Part shown: positions 7,985-27,600 of the stretch, piece by piece
How the letters are laid out: each line of letters starts with the position of its first letter
Numbering within the stretch: position 1 is the first letter of the stretch
Assembly (NCBI RefSeq): GCF_022869005.1
Contig: NZ_JALIEA010000017.1
Location: 310,001 to 374,000 of the forward strand
DNA: 64,000 nt
Source of the DNA: Corynebacterium kalidii
GTDB taxonomy: Bacteria; Actinomycetota; Actinomycetes; Mycobacteriales; Mycobacteriaceae
Reading direction: 5' to 3'
The notes under the pieces: model-generated
Seen by the model: the letters and a program-made list of their open reading frames with translations, nothing else
What the model was told of the DNA's origin: nothing
The model's database searches: none
Position numbers and translations under genes: made by a program

Positions 7985-8935
7985 CTATCCGAGAGGTCGT
8001 CCGACCGCGGCGCAGAGCTCGGGGTCGGTGATATACCCTTCCTCACACCCGTCCTGGGTCTGCAACTCCCCGGAACTAGGGTTGGGGTTTCCGTTCTCAT
8101 CATGACCGTAACCGCAGATGGCGGCAGGGCACGTGCCACCGTCGGGAATCGGGACAGTGGCGGGGTCCGGGAGGGGACCGGCTCCGAGGTTCTCCGGTGT
8201 GCAGTTCGCCGGATCCCAGACGTACGCGTCGGTCTGCGGGCATTGGTAGCCTTCACCGGTCGGGGCCCAGATCGACGAGGGCTCACTGTGCGGTTCTGCT
8301 GGTACCTGCTCTGGTACCTGCTCTGTGGAAGGTTCCGGTCCCGGCTCCTCACCGGGCCCTTCGACGTCGTCGATGTAGTCCTCCGGGATCGCGAACTTGT
8401 GGCCGCGGATGCTCATGAACCCGGTATTCTCCGGGACGGCGAAAGCACCGTACACGAAGGTCTGGGTGCCAGCCTCCACGTCATCGTCCCAGTTGATGTA
8501 CCCGTCGTCTCCCGGGGCTGGTTCACAGAATCCACCACTGCCACGCAACTCCTCGGGCCATTCGATCGGTTCTCCGTTCTCAGCGACGACATCGGTCGGC
8601 TCGAACACGAATGCGTTACCGGCGTGCTCGTTGTGTACGCCGGCGCGGAACTGGACGAGCTCGAAACCGGTCTGCGGTTGATCGACCGAGCCGTAGTCGC
8701 ACTCCGCATTCCTACTGATGCTGTGGATTGTCCACGTCGCTCCGTCATCGCTGATCTCCTTACCGACTTCGGCGTCGACAAGGGACGTTGAGGGAGCTGT
8801 CGTTGCTGGTGAGCTGGTGCTGGCAGGTGTGTCGCCGGAACCATCGCCGCTGCACGCGGTGAGGATGAGAGCGGTCGTGGCAGCTGCTGCCAAGAATGCG
8901 CTCCGATACCTACGTGGGGTGGGGTATGTGGTCAT
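7985..8935 (-). CDS. DUF4352-like secreted lipoprotein
   Basis: 316-aa exported lipoprotein with signal peptide and lipobox ILTAC (Cys28), then a Thr/Ser-rich linker. Residues about 50-200 look like a DUF4352 / MPT63-like immunoglobulin-type domain (VGKEISDDGATWTIHSI, GFELVQFRAGVHNEHAG, AFAVPENTGFMSIRG). A Glu-Pro-rich linker with two near-identical VPEQVP-type units leads to a Cys-rich C-terminal part with six or more cysteines, probably disulfide bonded outside the cell. No specific function is known. It lies convergent to the CoA-transferase operon and upstream of the defence region. Confidence 0.7.
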   Translation of the reverse strand: MTTYPTPRRYRSAFLAAAATTALILTACSGDGSGDTPASTSSPATTAPSTSLVDAEVGKEISDDGATWTIHSISRNAECDYGSVDQPQTGFELVQFRAGVHNEHAGNAFVFEPTDVVAENGEPIEWPEELRGSGGFCEPAPGDDGYINWDDDVEAGTQTFVYGAFAVPENTGFMSIRGHKFAIPEDYIDDVEGPGEEPGPEPSTEQVPEQVPAEPHSEPSSIWAPTGEGYQCPQTDAYVWDPANCTPENLGAGPLPDPATVPIPDGGTCPAAICGYGHDENGNPNPSSGELQTQDGCEEGYITDPELCAAVGRPLG

Positions 8936-9058
8936 GAACCTCTCCTGAAAAGTGCTGCTGTGAGTTACTCAGGATTAACGCTTCGGGGGTGAAGGAAAGT
9001 TAGTTTCGCTGATCGCGGGCACCCCTTCAGAGCCTCCGTGTCCCGTCGGCGCCCGGGC

Positions 9059-11290
9059 TTACCGCTCCATCCGCCGGGCAAGGATCATCCGCGCAGTCTC
9101 CTCGGGGAGCGCGGCACTGAACTTCAGGCCGTACACGGCCTTCGGGCTGACGTAGGGCAGTGGACGGGAATTCGCAGGCAGGGCGTCGTACCAGTCGAGT
9201 CGCTCCCGGATGCCCGCGGACGTGTCGTCGGGGAAGACACGTACCCGGTCGTAGCGTCCCGCCTGGTCCAGAGGTGCCAGGGCCGAACCGGCCGTGTCCG
9301 CGTGGCCCCCGGCCGGTACGTCGAATCCGCGCGCCGCCGACGCACCGAGTGCGGCGATGAGCTGGTGGTTGCGCCCGGTGCCGGCCCAGTCCCACCATTC
9401 GGCCTGGTCGCGGTTGGCCTGACCGCTCGGCAGGAAGACCGCCTCGGATGTGGTGCTGACGGTGGGACCCCACCAGTGCCGGATTCCGTCCAGTGCTTCG
9501 GTCGCCCGCCGCGTCAGCTGCACGCCGTCCGGGTGCTCTCCCAGGATCACCCTGCGCATCCCCTGCGCAACCGCATAGCCGAAGGACGGCCCGGACGATC
9601 CCCACCGTGCCATCCCCGCGGTCGTCGACGGCTCGACGTACACGACCCGGCGATTGTAGTCGATGTGGCGGATCCGCCAGTTCCGCCCGGCCAGCGCGAT
9701 GACCATGCCGCCGCGCCCGTCACCGGACTCGTCGTCGGCTTCTTTCAGCGAGGCGATGAGCCGGTCCTCCACGACACCGATGTCCGACCGGCCGTCGAGG
9801 ACGGTGAACAGCGGAGGTGAGGTGAAGGCAGACAACAGGGACATGAAGTGTCGACGGCCGAACTCCTTCTCTGCCGCTTCACCGATGAACGCCAGGGAGC
9901 CGTCGGTGCCGAGCATGCCGGTGGTGACGAGGTGGTCGAGGACCTCCTGTGCGTCGCACTCGAGGACGTCACTGTCCATCAGGTGGGTGCCGGCCCAGAT
10001 CTCCCGCCAGTTGTCGGTGTCGATGGCTCCGTCGGACAACGCGGCGGCGAGGAACTGCTGCGCGGCAATGTGCAGCGGCACCGGCGGCGCGGTCACCGGT
10101 TCCACGAAACCGACCGCCCACGCCGAGAGCAGCCCGAGGATCTGCAGCAGCATCGTGTCTTCGTCGCCCCGGACGCTGTCGGACGGTAGTGCGATGAACA
10201 GACAGTTCCGGGACGTCCCCGGCCGTCGTCCGGTTCGTCCGAGCCGTTGCAGGAAGGAGGACACGGTGCGGGGCGCGCCGACCTGGATCACCCGGTCGAG
10301 ATTGCCGATGTCGATGCCGAGCTCCAGGGTGGAGGTCGCGACGATCACGCAGTCGGTCTCCTCGGCGAATGCCGCTTCGGACCGGGCACGTTCGGCTGCG
10401 GACAGGGACGAGTGCGAGAGGAACACCGTGACCCCGAGCTCGTCGAGGAGGTTGCCGAGCACCTCCACGTTCTTGCGGGAGTCGACGAAGACGAGGCGTT
10501 TTTCCCCCACGTACAGCTTCGACAGCAGGGTGGCGACCTGGGACATGTCGCCCAGTCGGTCGACCCGGATCTCGGGGGCGTCGGGGCCGCTGGCGGGGGA
10601 GACCCCGGCCCCGGGAAGGACGACGCCAGGGGCGATGACCCGGCCGGTGCGGGCGGCGGCGGCGCGGGGGCCGCCCTGCAGCCATTCCAACAGAGAGTCG
10701 GGGTTCCCCACGGTGGCGGACATGCCGATGCGTTGCACCCGGTGACCCACCGCGTGTTCGAGTCGGGCCAGGACGGCGGAGAGGTGCCAGCCACGGTCGT
10801 CGCCGGCGAAGGCGTGGACCTCGTCGATGATCACGGTCTGCACGTCGCCGAGGAAGTCGCGGTGGTTCACCCCGGTGGAGACCATCATCGACTCCAACGA
10901 TTCCGGGGTGGTCAGCAGGATGTCGGGGCGTTCGGTGGTCTGCATCCTCCGGCGGGCCGACGAGGTGACGTCCCCGTGCCAGACTCCGACGGTGCGACCG
11001 ATCCAGCTGCCGTACAGGCGGAGCCGTTCCTCGAGATTGTTGAGAAGCGCCTTCAGCGGGCAGATGTAGAGCACCGATACCCCGTGCCAGTCCTCCGTGG
11101 TCATCCTGGAGAGGACGGGGAAGGACGCGGCCTCGGTCTTGCCGCCGGCGGTGGGGGCGAGCAGGAGGGCGTCGTCAGCTGCGGTCAGTGGTGCGACGGA
11201 CTCCTCCTGGAGTGGGCGTAGCCCCGGCCACCCCAACGTGGAGACGATGTGGTGCTGGAGGATCGGATGGAGGGAGCTGAAGCCGGGCAC
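9059..11290 (-). CDS. brxHI: BREX type 2 Lhr-like helicase BrxHI
   Basis: 743-aa superfamily 2 helicase. Q-motif and Walker A are seen in LRPLQEESV and APTAGGKTEAA (residues about 45-55), Walker B as VIIDEVHAFAGDD near 160, motif III as MSATVGN, and motif VI as FLQRLGRTGRR. The layout with a long C-terminal extension is that of Lhr-like helicases; in type 2 BREX systems this protein is BrxHI. It is on the same strand as the other BREX genes but separated from brxD by two plus-strand genes, so it has its own promoter. Assignment rests on family resemblance plus the BREX type 2 neighbourhood. Confidence 0.85.
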   Translation of the reverse strand: MPGFSSLHPILQHHIVSTLGWPGLRPLQEESVAPLTAADDALLLAPTAGGKTEAASFPVLSRMTTEDWHGVSVLYICPLKALLNNLEERLRLYGSWIGRTVGVWHGDVTSSARRRMQTTERPDILLTTPESLESMMVSTGVNHRDFLGDVQTVIIDEVHAFAGDDRGWHLSAVLARLEHAVGHRVQRIGMSATVGNPDSLLEWLQGGPRAAAARTGRVIAPGVVLPGAGVSPASGPDAPEIRVDRLGDMSQVATLLSKLYVGEKRLVFVDSRKNVEVLGNLLDELGVTVFLSHSSLSAAERARSEAAFAEETDCVIVATSTLELGIDIGNLDRVIQVGAPRTVSSFLQRLGRTGRRPGTSRNCLFIALPSDSVRGDEDTMLLQILGLLSAWAVGFVEPVTAPPVPLHIAAQQFLAAALSDGAIDTDNWREIWAGTHLMDSDVLECDAQEVLDHLVTTGMLGTDGSLAFIGEAAEKEFGRRHFMSLLSAFTSPPLFTVLDGRSDIGVVEDRLIASLKEADDESGDGRGGMVIALAGRNWRIRHIDYNRRVVYVEPSTTAGMARWGSSGPSFGYAVAQGMRRVILGEHPDGVQLTRRATEALDGIRHWWGPTVSTTSEAVFLPSGQANRDQAEWWDWAGTGRNHQLIAALGASAARGFDVPAGGHADTAGSALAPLDQAGRYDRVRVFPDDTSAGIRERLDWYDALPANSRPLPYVSPKAVYGLKFSAALPEETARMILARRMER

Positions 11291-11475
11291 GTGGGAGACC
11301 TTACGCGATGATTGGTCTTCTGAAGGAGATCGAGCTGGGTGGGAAACCCACTGGAAGGAGCGGATAGGGGCCCCATAGGGGGCCGCAGGGTTAGAGCTGG
11401 CTCCGGTAGGAATCAGTGCTCGAGAGATAAGTGAAGTCTGAACTAATGCGAGGGCTGTATGTTAACCTTGTCGTC

Positions 11476-12480
11476 ATGACCTACACATCACCAAAATACT
11501 CAAAAGGCGAAGTTCGGCGAGCAGGGAAAGTTCTCGCAGGCAAGGAGGTACAGGGAATATCCAAACCCCATGCATCCTCAGTCGCGGCGAACTGGCGTTC
11601 GTCCCATGCCTACCCGACTTGGGTTATTCGTTCCTACCTGAATACGAAACTCCCATTTTTTATCGATGAGTACTTAATAGCTTCCAGGACTAAGAAGATG
11701 CCGACTATCGTAAGTAAGCTTGAGGAAGGAATTGTTAGTGACCTCTCTTCGATGCAGGACATCGGGGGTTGCCGAGTTGTTGTAGGGTCCATTGCGGAGG
11801 TGCGTATGGTGGCTGAATTTTTGGAGAAAGGAGCGACAAGGACACATGCCGTAAAAAGAAAGAAAGATTATCTGGAAAAGCCTAAGAACTCTGGTTATCG
11901 AGGAATTCACCTCATATCCAAGTATGACTCCGACAGAAAACCAGAGTATCGTGGAATGCAGATTGAAACGCAGGTGCGGACGAGATTGATGCACTATTGG
12001 GCGACGACTGTTGAGGCGGTTGACTTGATGAGTGGGTCGATGCTAAAGCGTAGTCACGGTAACGATAATTGGAAAAAGTTCTTTGTTCTCGTTTCGGACA
12101 ATATCGCTAGGGCTGAAGGTACGGAGCGGGTCCTTCCTCAATGGTCTCCAAGCGAGGTGGATAGGCAGATTAGAGCGCTATCGAGCCACCTCGACGTTTC
12201 TGGAACTCTGCGCGGTTGGAGTTCTGTTGACTATGTGAGAAGTCACCACGATGTTGAAATCGTCGGAAACTACTTCGTCGTGGCGCTTTCGGGGAGCGAG
12301 GCCAGGATATTTCCGTATATTTCTTCGGATGATGCTGAGAATAAATACTTGGAATTAGAGGCTGACCCTGACGTAAATGCAGTTTCGGTATCTGCAAAGG
12401 ATATGGAGATGGTGAGATCGGTATATCCGAACTATTTTCTCGACTGTCAGGTCTTTCGGGAGTATGTTGAGGGTATATAG
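11476..12480 (+). CDS. RelA/SpoT-domain nucleotide pyrophosphokinase, embedded in BREX
   Basis: 334-aa protein with a stand-alone (p)ppGpp-synthetase-like domain and no HD hydrolase. Synthetase landmarks: SSMQDIGGCRVVV (Asp95, Arg100), KDYLEKPKNSGYRGIHLI (130-147) and MQIETQVRT (Glu164). Residues 200-334 are an additional domain I do not recognise. Small RelA/SpoT proteins include alarmone synthetases and toxic forms that pyrophosphorylate tRNA (toxSAS, CapRel); either is possible. The gene is AT-rich (three 60-base lines counted at about 40-53% GC, against clearly higher values in neighbours), a sign of separate acquisition. ATG 11476 is preferred over 11431; a TATGTT box at 11458-11463 suggests a nearly leaderless transcript. 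No obvious ribosome site. Confidence 0.8.
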   Translation: MTYTSPKYSKGEVRRAGKVLAGKEVQGISKPHASSVAANWRSSHAYPTWVIRSYLNTKLPFFIDEYLIASRTKKMPTIVSKLEEGIVSDLSSMQDIGGCRVVVGSIAEVRMVAEFLEKGATRTHAVKRKKDYLEKPKNSGYRGIHLISKYDSDRKPEYRGMQIETQVRTRLMHYWATTVEAVDLMSGSMLKRSHGNDNWKKFFVLVSDNIARAEGTERVLPQWSPSEVDRQIRALSSHLDVSGTLRGWSSVDYVRSHHDVEIVGNYFVVALSGSEARIFPYISSDDAENKYLELEADPDVNAVSVSAKDMEMVRSVYPNYFLDCQVFREYVEGI

Positions 12481-12575
12481 ATTGGCGGCTCTATTTATTA
12501 ACCACGTTCGGAACGCGATCGGTTAAAGAGTGCGTGTTTCGGGCGTAGAGGTGCCGGTTCATTGATATTCTTAAA

Positions 12576-12590
12576 AGCCCGTAACGGGCT
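12576..12590 (+). terminator. Weak hairpin downstream of the RelA/SpoT gene
   Basis: agcccg and cgggct form a 6-base stem around a taa loop, about 95 bases after the RelA/SpoT stop. The following bases (gtattgcg) are only moderately T-rich, so termination is uncertain. It separates the RelA/SpoT gene from the XRE gene. Confidence 0.35.
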
Positions 12591-12673
12591 GTATTGCGTC
12601 TTCAAGGAGATAATACGCATGATGAAGAGAGGTAAAATAATTGCGGGGTGCAATTTCGAGGAAAGGCCGGGCG

Positions 12674-12982
12674 ATGGCTTCGGTTTCATTCGAGGACCGC
12701 ATGGCCGCGGACCGTGCCTCATGGTCGAAATCCACCCGTGAGGTCCATGCCGTGGTCGCGACCGCGGTGAGGGCGGAGGTCGAGGAGCGGGCTCGGCTCG
12801 GGAGCACTCTCGCCGAGGCGAGGAAGGAACTGAAGCTCTCGCAGTCTGACGTGTCCGGGATCGTCGGGGTGCAGCAGTCGGAGATCAGCAGAATCGAGCG
12901 AGGCGTGCACAATCCCACCCTGGATACTTTGGCACGCCTCGGGGAAGCGGTGGGGCTGCGTCTGGCATTCGAGCGCCCCTGA
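12674..12982 (+). CDS. XRE-family helix-turn-helix regulator
   Basis: 102-aa DNA-binding protein. The C-terminal half is a clear XRE/Cro HTH (AEARKELKLSQSDVSGIVGV, QQSEISRIERGVHNPTLDTL), of the kind found in HigA antitoxins and small repressors. The N-terminal half is helical and charged. The start at 12674 follows gaggaaagg. The gene sits between RelA/SpoT and the convergent brxD, on the plus strand. It may control the RelA/SpoT gene, the BREX operon, or be an orphan antitoxin; no toxin-sized partner is next to it other than the RelA/SpoT protein. Its GC content is like the island, unlike the RelA/SpoT gene. Confidence 0.75.
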   Translation: MASVSFEDRMAADRASWSKSTREVHAVVATAVRAEVEERARLGSTLAEARKELKLSQSDVSGIVGVQQSEISRIERGVHNPTLDTLARLGEAVGLRLAFERP

Positions 12983-12999
12983 CGGCCCCGGAAACGTTC

Positions 13000-14295
13000 C
13001 TAGAACTCGATGTCGTCGGGGTCTGTCGTCGGTTCGCCGACCGCGTCCTGCCTGTCTGACGGGTTCACCGTCACCGTGTAGTGCTCCCGTGGGGAGAAGT
13101 CCGGGTGCAGCTCCACCCGGTCGAGCACGTCGACCACGGTGCGCAGGAAGATCCGGGGTGCCACCCCGACCCGTCCGCCGAGCTCGCCGGCCACGGAGTC
13201 GGCGAGATCGGTGATGTAGCTGTCGTCCACCGCCGAGTCGACCCGCTCGGCGACATCCTCCGGTAGTCCGTCGACGAAGATGTCCCGCACCCGGCGCCCC
13301 ACGGCGACCAGGCGGTCGTGGTCGAAACTCCGTAGCCGGATCTGTACATCCCGGGGGTTGTCCCACCGTGGGTCACCGGAGAAGTCGACCCGCAGGCGGT
13401 CGTACAACGGTTGCAGTCGCTTGATGCCCTGACCTCCCTCGAAGAACGCGGTGGTGCCGGTGATCAGCAGGTAGAGCCCCGGATAGCGGTCGTTGCTGAT
13501 CTCGTCGAGCCACTGGCGCAGGGCGTTGAGCGACTTCTCCCGGGTGTCGGTGCGCATGCGCTGCAGCGTCTCCACCTCGTCGAGCACGAGCAGCAGCCCG
13601 GAGTGGCCGGATCCGCGCAGGATCTCCACCAGGCCGCGCAGGAAGCCGGTGGCGGTGAACTTGTCGAGTTCCCCCTTGATCCCGGCGTAGCGTTTCACCG
13701 ACGAACTGACGTTGCTCTGCCCGCCCAGCCAGGCGGCCAGCCCGTCCGCCATCTCTACGTCGTCGTCCTCCACCGCGCGCAGGTAGCCGCGTAGTGCCAG
13801 CGGGAACACCGGCGCCACCTGGGCCACGGAGGACAACCGCTCGTCGATGACCTCGCCGCGGTCGCGTCCGGAGTTCTCGGCGTCGGCGTCCACCGCCGCC
13901 AGCCACGCGTCCAGGACGTCACGGAAGGCGCGCGTGGGGGAGGCGGTGGTGCGCAGCTCCTCGGTGGTGCGTCGGTACACGGTCTCGAGCTTGTGCAGTG
14001 GGGTGTCCGTCTCGGAGATCTGCACCTCTGCGACGGCGAAGTCGGCGGCCAAGGCGCGCTGCTCGATCCACCGCGCGGCGAAGGTCTTCCCCGAGCCGTA
14101 CTCACCACGGACAGCCTTGAACATCCCGGCGCCCCCGGCCACGGACGACAGCTCGTCACCGACCACCGCGCTGAGGTGGTCCAGCCCGACGGCGAGCTGG
14201 TCGAGTCCGTCTGCCGGCACGGTTCCGCGCCTCAGGGCGCTGAGGATGTTGCGTCGCCTGGCCGGTGACAGCCCGCCGTTGGAATGCCTGCCCAT
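13000..14295 (-). CDS. brxD: BREX type 2 ATPase BrxD
   Basis: 431-aa AAA-type ATP-binding protein. Walker A is GEYGSGKT (residues 64-71) and Walker B GLLLVLDEVETLQRM near 235. Start region RRRNILSALRRGTVPADGL and the ISETDTPLHKLETVYR segment fit BREX ATP-binding protein BrxD (DUF2791-type). It is 12 bases downstream of pglZ in the same transcription unit pglW-pglX-pglY-pglZ-brxD. BrxD is a defining member of type 2 BREX; its exact task is not established, but ATPase-driven assembly on DNA is likely. Confidence 0.88.
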   Translation of the reverse strand: MGRHSNGGLSPARRRNILSALRRGTVPADGLDQLAVGLDHLSAVVGDELSSVAGGAGMFKAVRGEYGSGKTFAARWIEQRALAADFAVAEVQISETDTPLHKLETVYRRTTEELRTTASPTRAFRDVLDAWLAAVDADAENSGRDRGEVIDERLSSVAQVAPVFPLALRGYLRAVEDDDVEMADGLAAWLGGQSNVSSSVKRYAGIKGELDKFTATGFLRGLVEILRGSGHSGLLLVLDEVETLQRMRTDTREKSLNALRQWLDEISNDRYPGLYLLITGTTAFFEGGQGIKRLQPLYDRLRVDFSGDPRWDNPRDVQIRLRSFDHDRLVAVGRRVRDIFVDGLPEDVAERVDSAVDDSYITDLADSVAGELGGRVGVAPRIFLRTVVDVLDRVELHPDFSPREHYTVTVNPSDRQDAVGEPTTDPDDIEF

Positions 14296-14307
14296 GTCTG
14301 TACTCCG

Positions 14308-24618
<10,311 letters not shown>

Positions 24619-24657
24619 GGAAAAGGACTCCTCAACAATCAGAACAAGCAGGGGAAA

Positions 24658-27600
24658 TCAGTAGGAAAGGACTTGATCAGGGCTACTCAACGGTAGCTGG
24701 ACACCGTCGACCGCATGGGCGTTCGTCGGCGACGGCGCATCATCTGTGGTCACCAACCACACCGAGGCAGCATTCTGCGCACCGATCTGCGACCAGGTGG
24801 ACAGCAGATCCAGGCACCCGAAACTTGCCAGAATCGACGGGTGGGTCAGCACGACCGGCTGGCCACCGTTCGCCTGGCTCAACGCGTTGGTCAGTGCCTT
24901 CTGCGCCGAGAGGCGAATCAGCTGGCCAAGCTGCGCGTGCAGCGGGTGTCCGGGGGAATCGGCTTCCAGGAAGAGATCGAACTTGTCGGTCTGGTTCGTC
25001 TCCTCGAACAGGTGCCACAGCTCATCCAACACGACCTCGCCGACATCCACGTGCCGGGCCTGCATGTGGGCGTCGAGCAACGCCACTGTGGCGGCCACTT
25101 TACCGGTCTCCACCTGGACCACCCGGAAGTTGTGGTCGCGGAGCGTGGTCTCCAGCGAATCGAGGAGTTTCCGATCGGCCTCCGGCAGCTCCGCACGGGG
25201 ACGGTCCGACAAACCGACTGTCCGGCCGTAGGTGTTGGTGTGGCGAGTGACCAGCTCATCGGAGGCCGAGGGCACCTGCGGTCGGAAGAACTCCTTCCGC
25301 GATGCGTCGTAGTGCATGTCCGGCACCAGGGCGGTGACGATATCCGTCAACACCGGGTGTGCGGGCAGCTGCCGGTTCACCGCCTCCGGGAACCGACGCA
25401 GCACCTTGTTCGACAGCACACTGCGTGGCACCTTCATCGACGCAGTCGGGAACACCGCACGCACCAGAGCCTCGGTGGACATGTCCACCGGATACAGGTC
25501 GCCGGTGGCCGTCACGGCCAGCCCTGCGTCCGCGCCGACCGCCAACTGCGGCAGCATCGACGGCGACACCTGCAGTTCCGCAGGCGTGACCCCCAGGTAG
25601 TCGACCGCCGCAGCGCTCAACGTGGAGTTCAGTGTGCCGGCGTCGACGAGCTCATGCGGCGCCTCCGCCAGTACGTCGTAGGCGCTCTCGGCCAGCACGG
25701 CCGGCAGGCCTGTCAACGCAGGGTCATCGGTCAGCGCGATCGCCACCGCCGCCGATGATGTGGCGTCGCCCGACTGCCGGCGGATCAGGTGAATCCGGCC
25801 GTCGCCGTCCGCGCGGCGGGACAGTGCCATCTCCATCAGCCGCAGCACACCGAGCTGTCGGCGCGCATTCTGCGCCGGCGTCTGACCGGGCGTCGGCACC
25901 GCCACGGCCTCCGAGGGGAAGAGCTCGTCGACGACCGGGCGCAGATCCTCCGGGGTCGCTATACCCCCCATCGAGCGCAGTGTGGCGGCGAGTTTGCCCT
26001 GCAGGAGCTCCAGGGACCGGTGCAACACCGGGGTCGCCCGCCACAACGGCTCCACCGATGCGGTGAGCCGCGGCATCTTCCCCGGCGAGGCATCGAGGAT
26101 CGTCGCGTACACCGACGGTGGGTCGAACGGGTCGGCCGGGGATTTGTCGGCCACCCCGAGGATGTTGCTGACCAGACGCCGCTCATGGGTGTTCTTGTCA
26201 CCGGAGTAGGCGATGAGCTCCTCACACAGGTCCTTCAGCGACCTCAACGGCACGTCGGACGTCGTCTGGGGATCCGCTGCCGGTACGCCAGAGCGCGACG
26301 TGCCGGCATCGGCCGGGGGAGCAGTGGCGGCGGCCTGGGCGCCGGAGCCACGCCGGCGGATCGACCGGAACAACTCGAGAAGTTCCTGGGCCGATCCCGC
26401 ACGCCCGCGCACGTCGCGGTCCAGATTCACCCGGAACAGCTCCGTCAACGCCTCCCGCTGCGCCAGCGGCCACACCTCGGGAAGGTCATCCGGCGTCAAC
26501 GCCAGATGACCGTCGGTGAGCTCCACGGCGGTGCCGTCGTCGTCGCCGTAGCGCGGGTAGTCCGCCGTCGCCATCTGCAACAGCACCACCAGAGCCGAGT
26601 AGCGCTCCGCGTAACCGTCGAAATGCGGCCGCGAGGGGACCGCGTCGGAGGACAGGAACGGATCCAGGTACGGGCGGGTACCCAGGTCGGTCTCGGTGAG
26701 GCTGCGGTGGGCCAGCGAGAAATCGAACAGGACCAGCGTCTTCGCGCTCGGTTTGCCCTTCAGGCCCAGGTTCGCCGGCTTGATGTCCCGGTGGGTCAGG
26801 CCCGTGTTCTCCAGGGCGACCAGCAGTGTCAGCAGTTGCTCACCGTGGGTCCAGAACTGCTCTGCACCCAACGGGCCCATCTGAAGCTGGTCGGCCAGCG
26901 TAAACTCGCCGCCGAAAGACAACAGCAGGGCGCTGCGGTCGAAGGGCAGACGCAATGTGGGCTCCAGCAGCTCCACGAAATGCTTCCGGTGTGGCGACCC
27001 CTCCAGCTTGGTCGCCAGCTCGCCCAGCGACTCCGCCTCGCGCTCCAGCTCGGCGACCTTCGACTCGTCGCGGGCGACCTTGAGCACCCGCCTGGCGTCC
27101 ACCGTGGTGTCGTTGACCAGCAGCCCCAGCGCCGTGGAGCCGGTTCCCAGCTGCTTGAGCATCTCGAAACGGTCCGCGAGAGTCTCTCCGACTTTCGGGT
27201 GCAGGGCATCGCCCTCCTCGACGAGCCGGGCGCTGGTGCTGCCCTGCAACCGGCCCAGGAACAGCTTCACGGGGTTCTCCTTCTGCCCGCTGTTCGAGGA
27301 CCCCTTCACCGTCTTCAACCGCTCTACCGGGCTGGGGGCGGTGACCCCCAGTACCAGGTCACGTAGATGGCCCTCCACCTCGGCGTCCGTGGAGTCCAGG
27401 TCCAGCCCTCCCGAGCGCGACAGCACCCGGGTGAGCTCCGCACGGCTCGTGGCAGGCTGGCGTCCACCGGAGAAGATGAAGAACGCCAATGCGCCGACGC
27501 TGAACAGGTCGCCCAGCGTACGGTCCCCGCTCCCGTCGAAGCCTTCCGGGGGAAGGAACCCTGCCGCCTCGTCGAACGTTGTGGACACCGAGGACACCGA

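Noticed and set aside
12619..12741. 41-codon plus-strand frame with aaggag upstream, overlapping the XRE start
   Set aside because: No recognisable family, overlaps the XRE gene out of frame, and lies in its leader. Possibly a leader peptide but not supportable.
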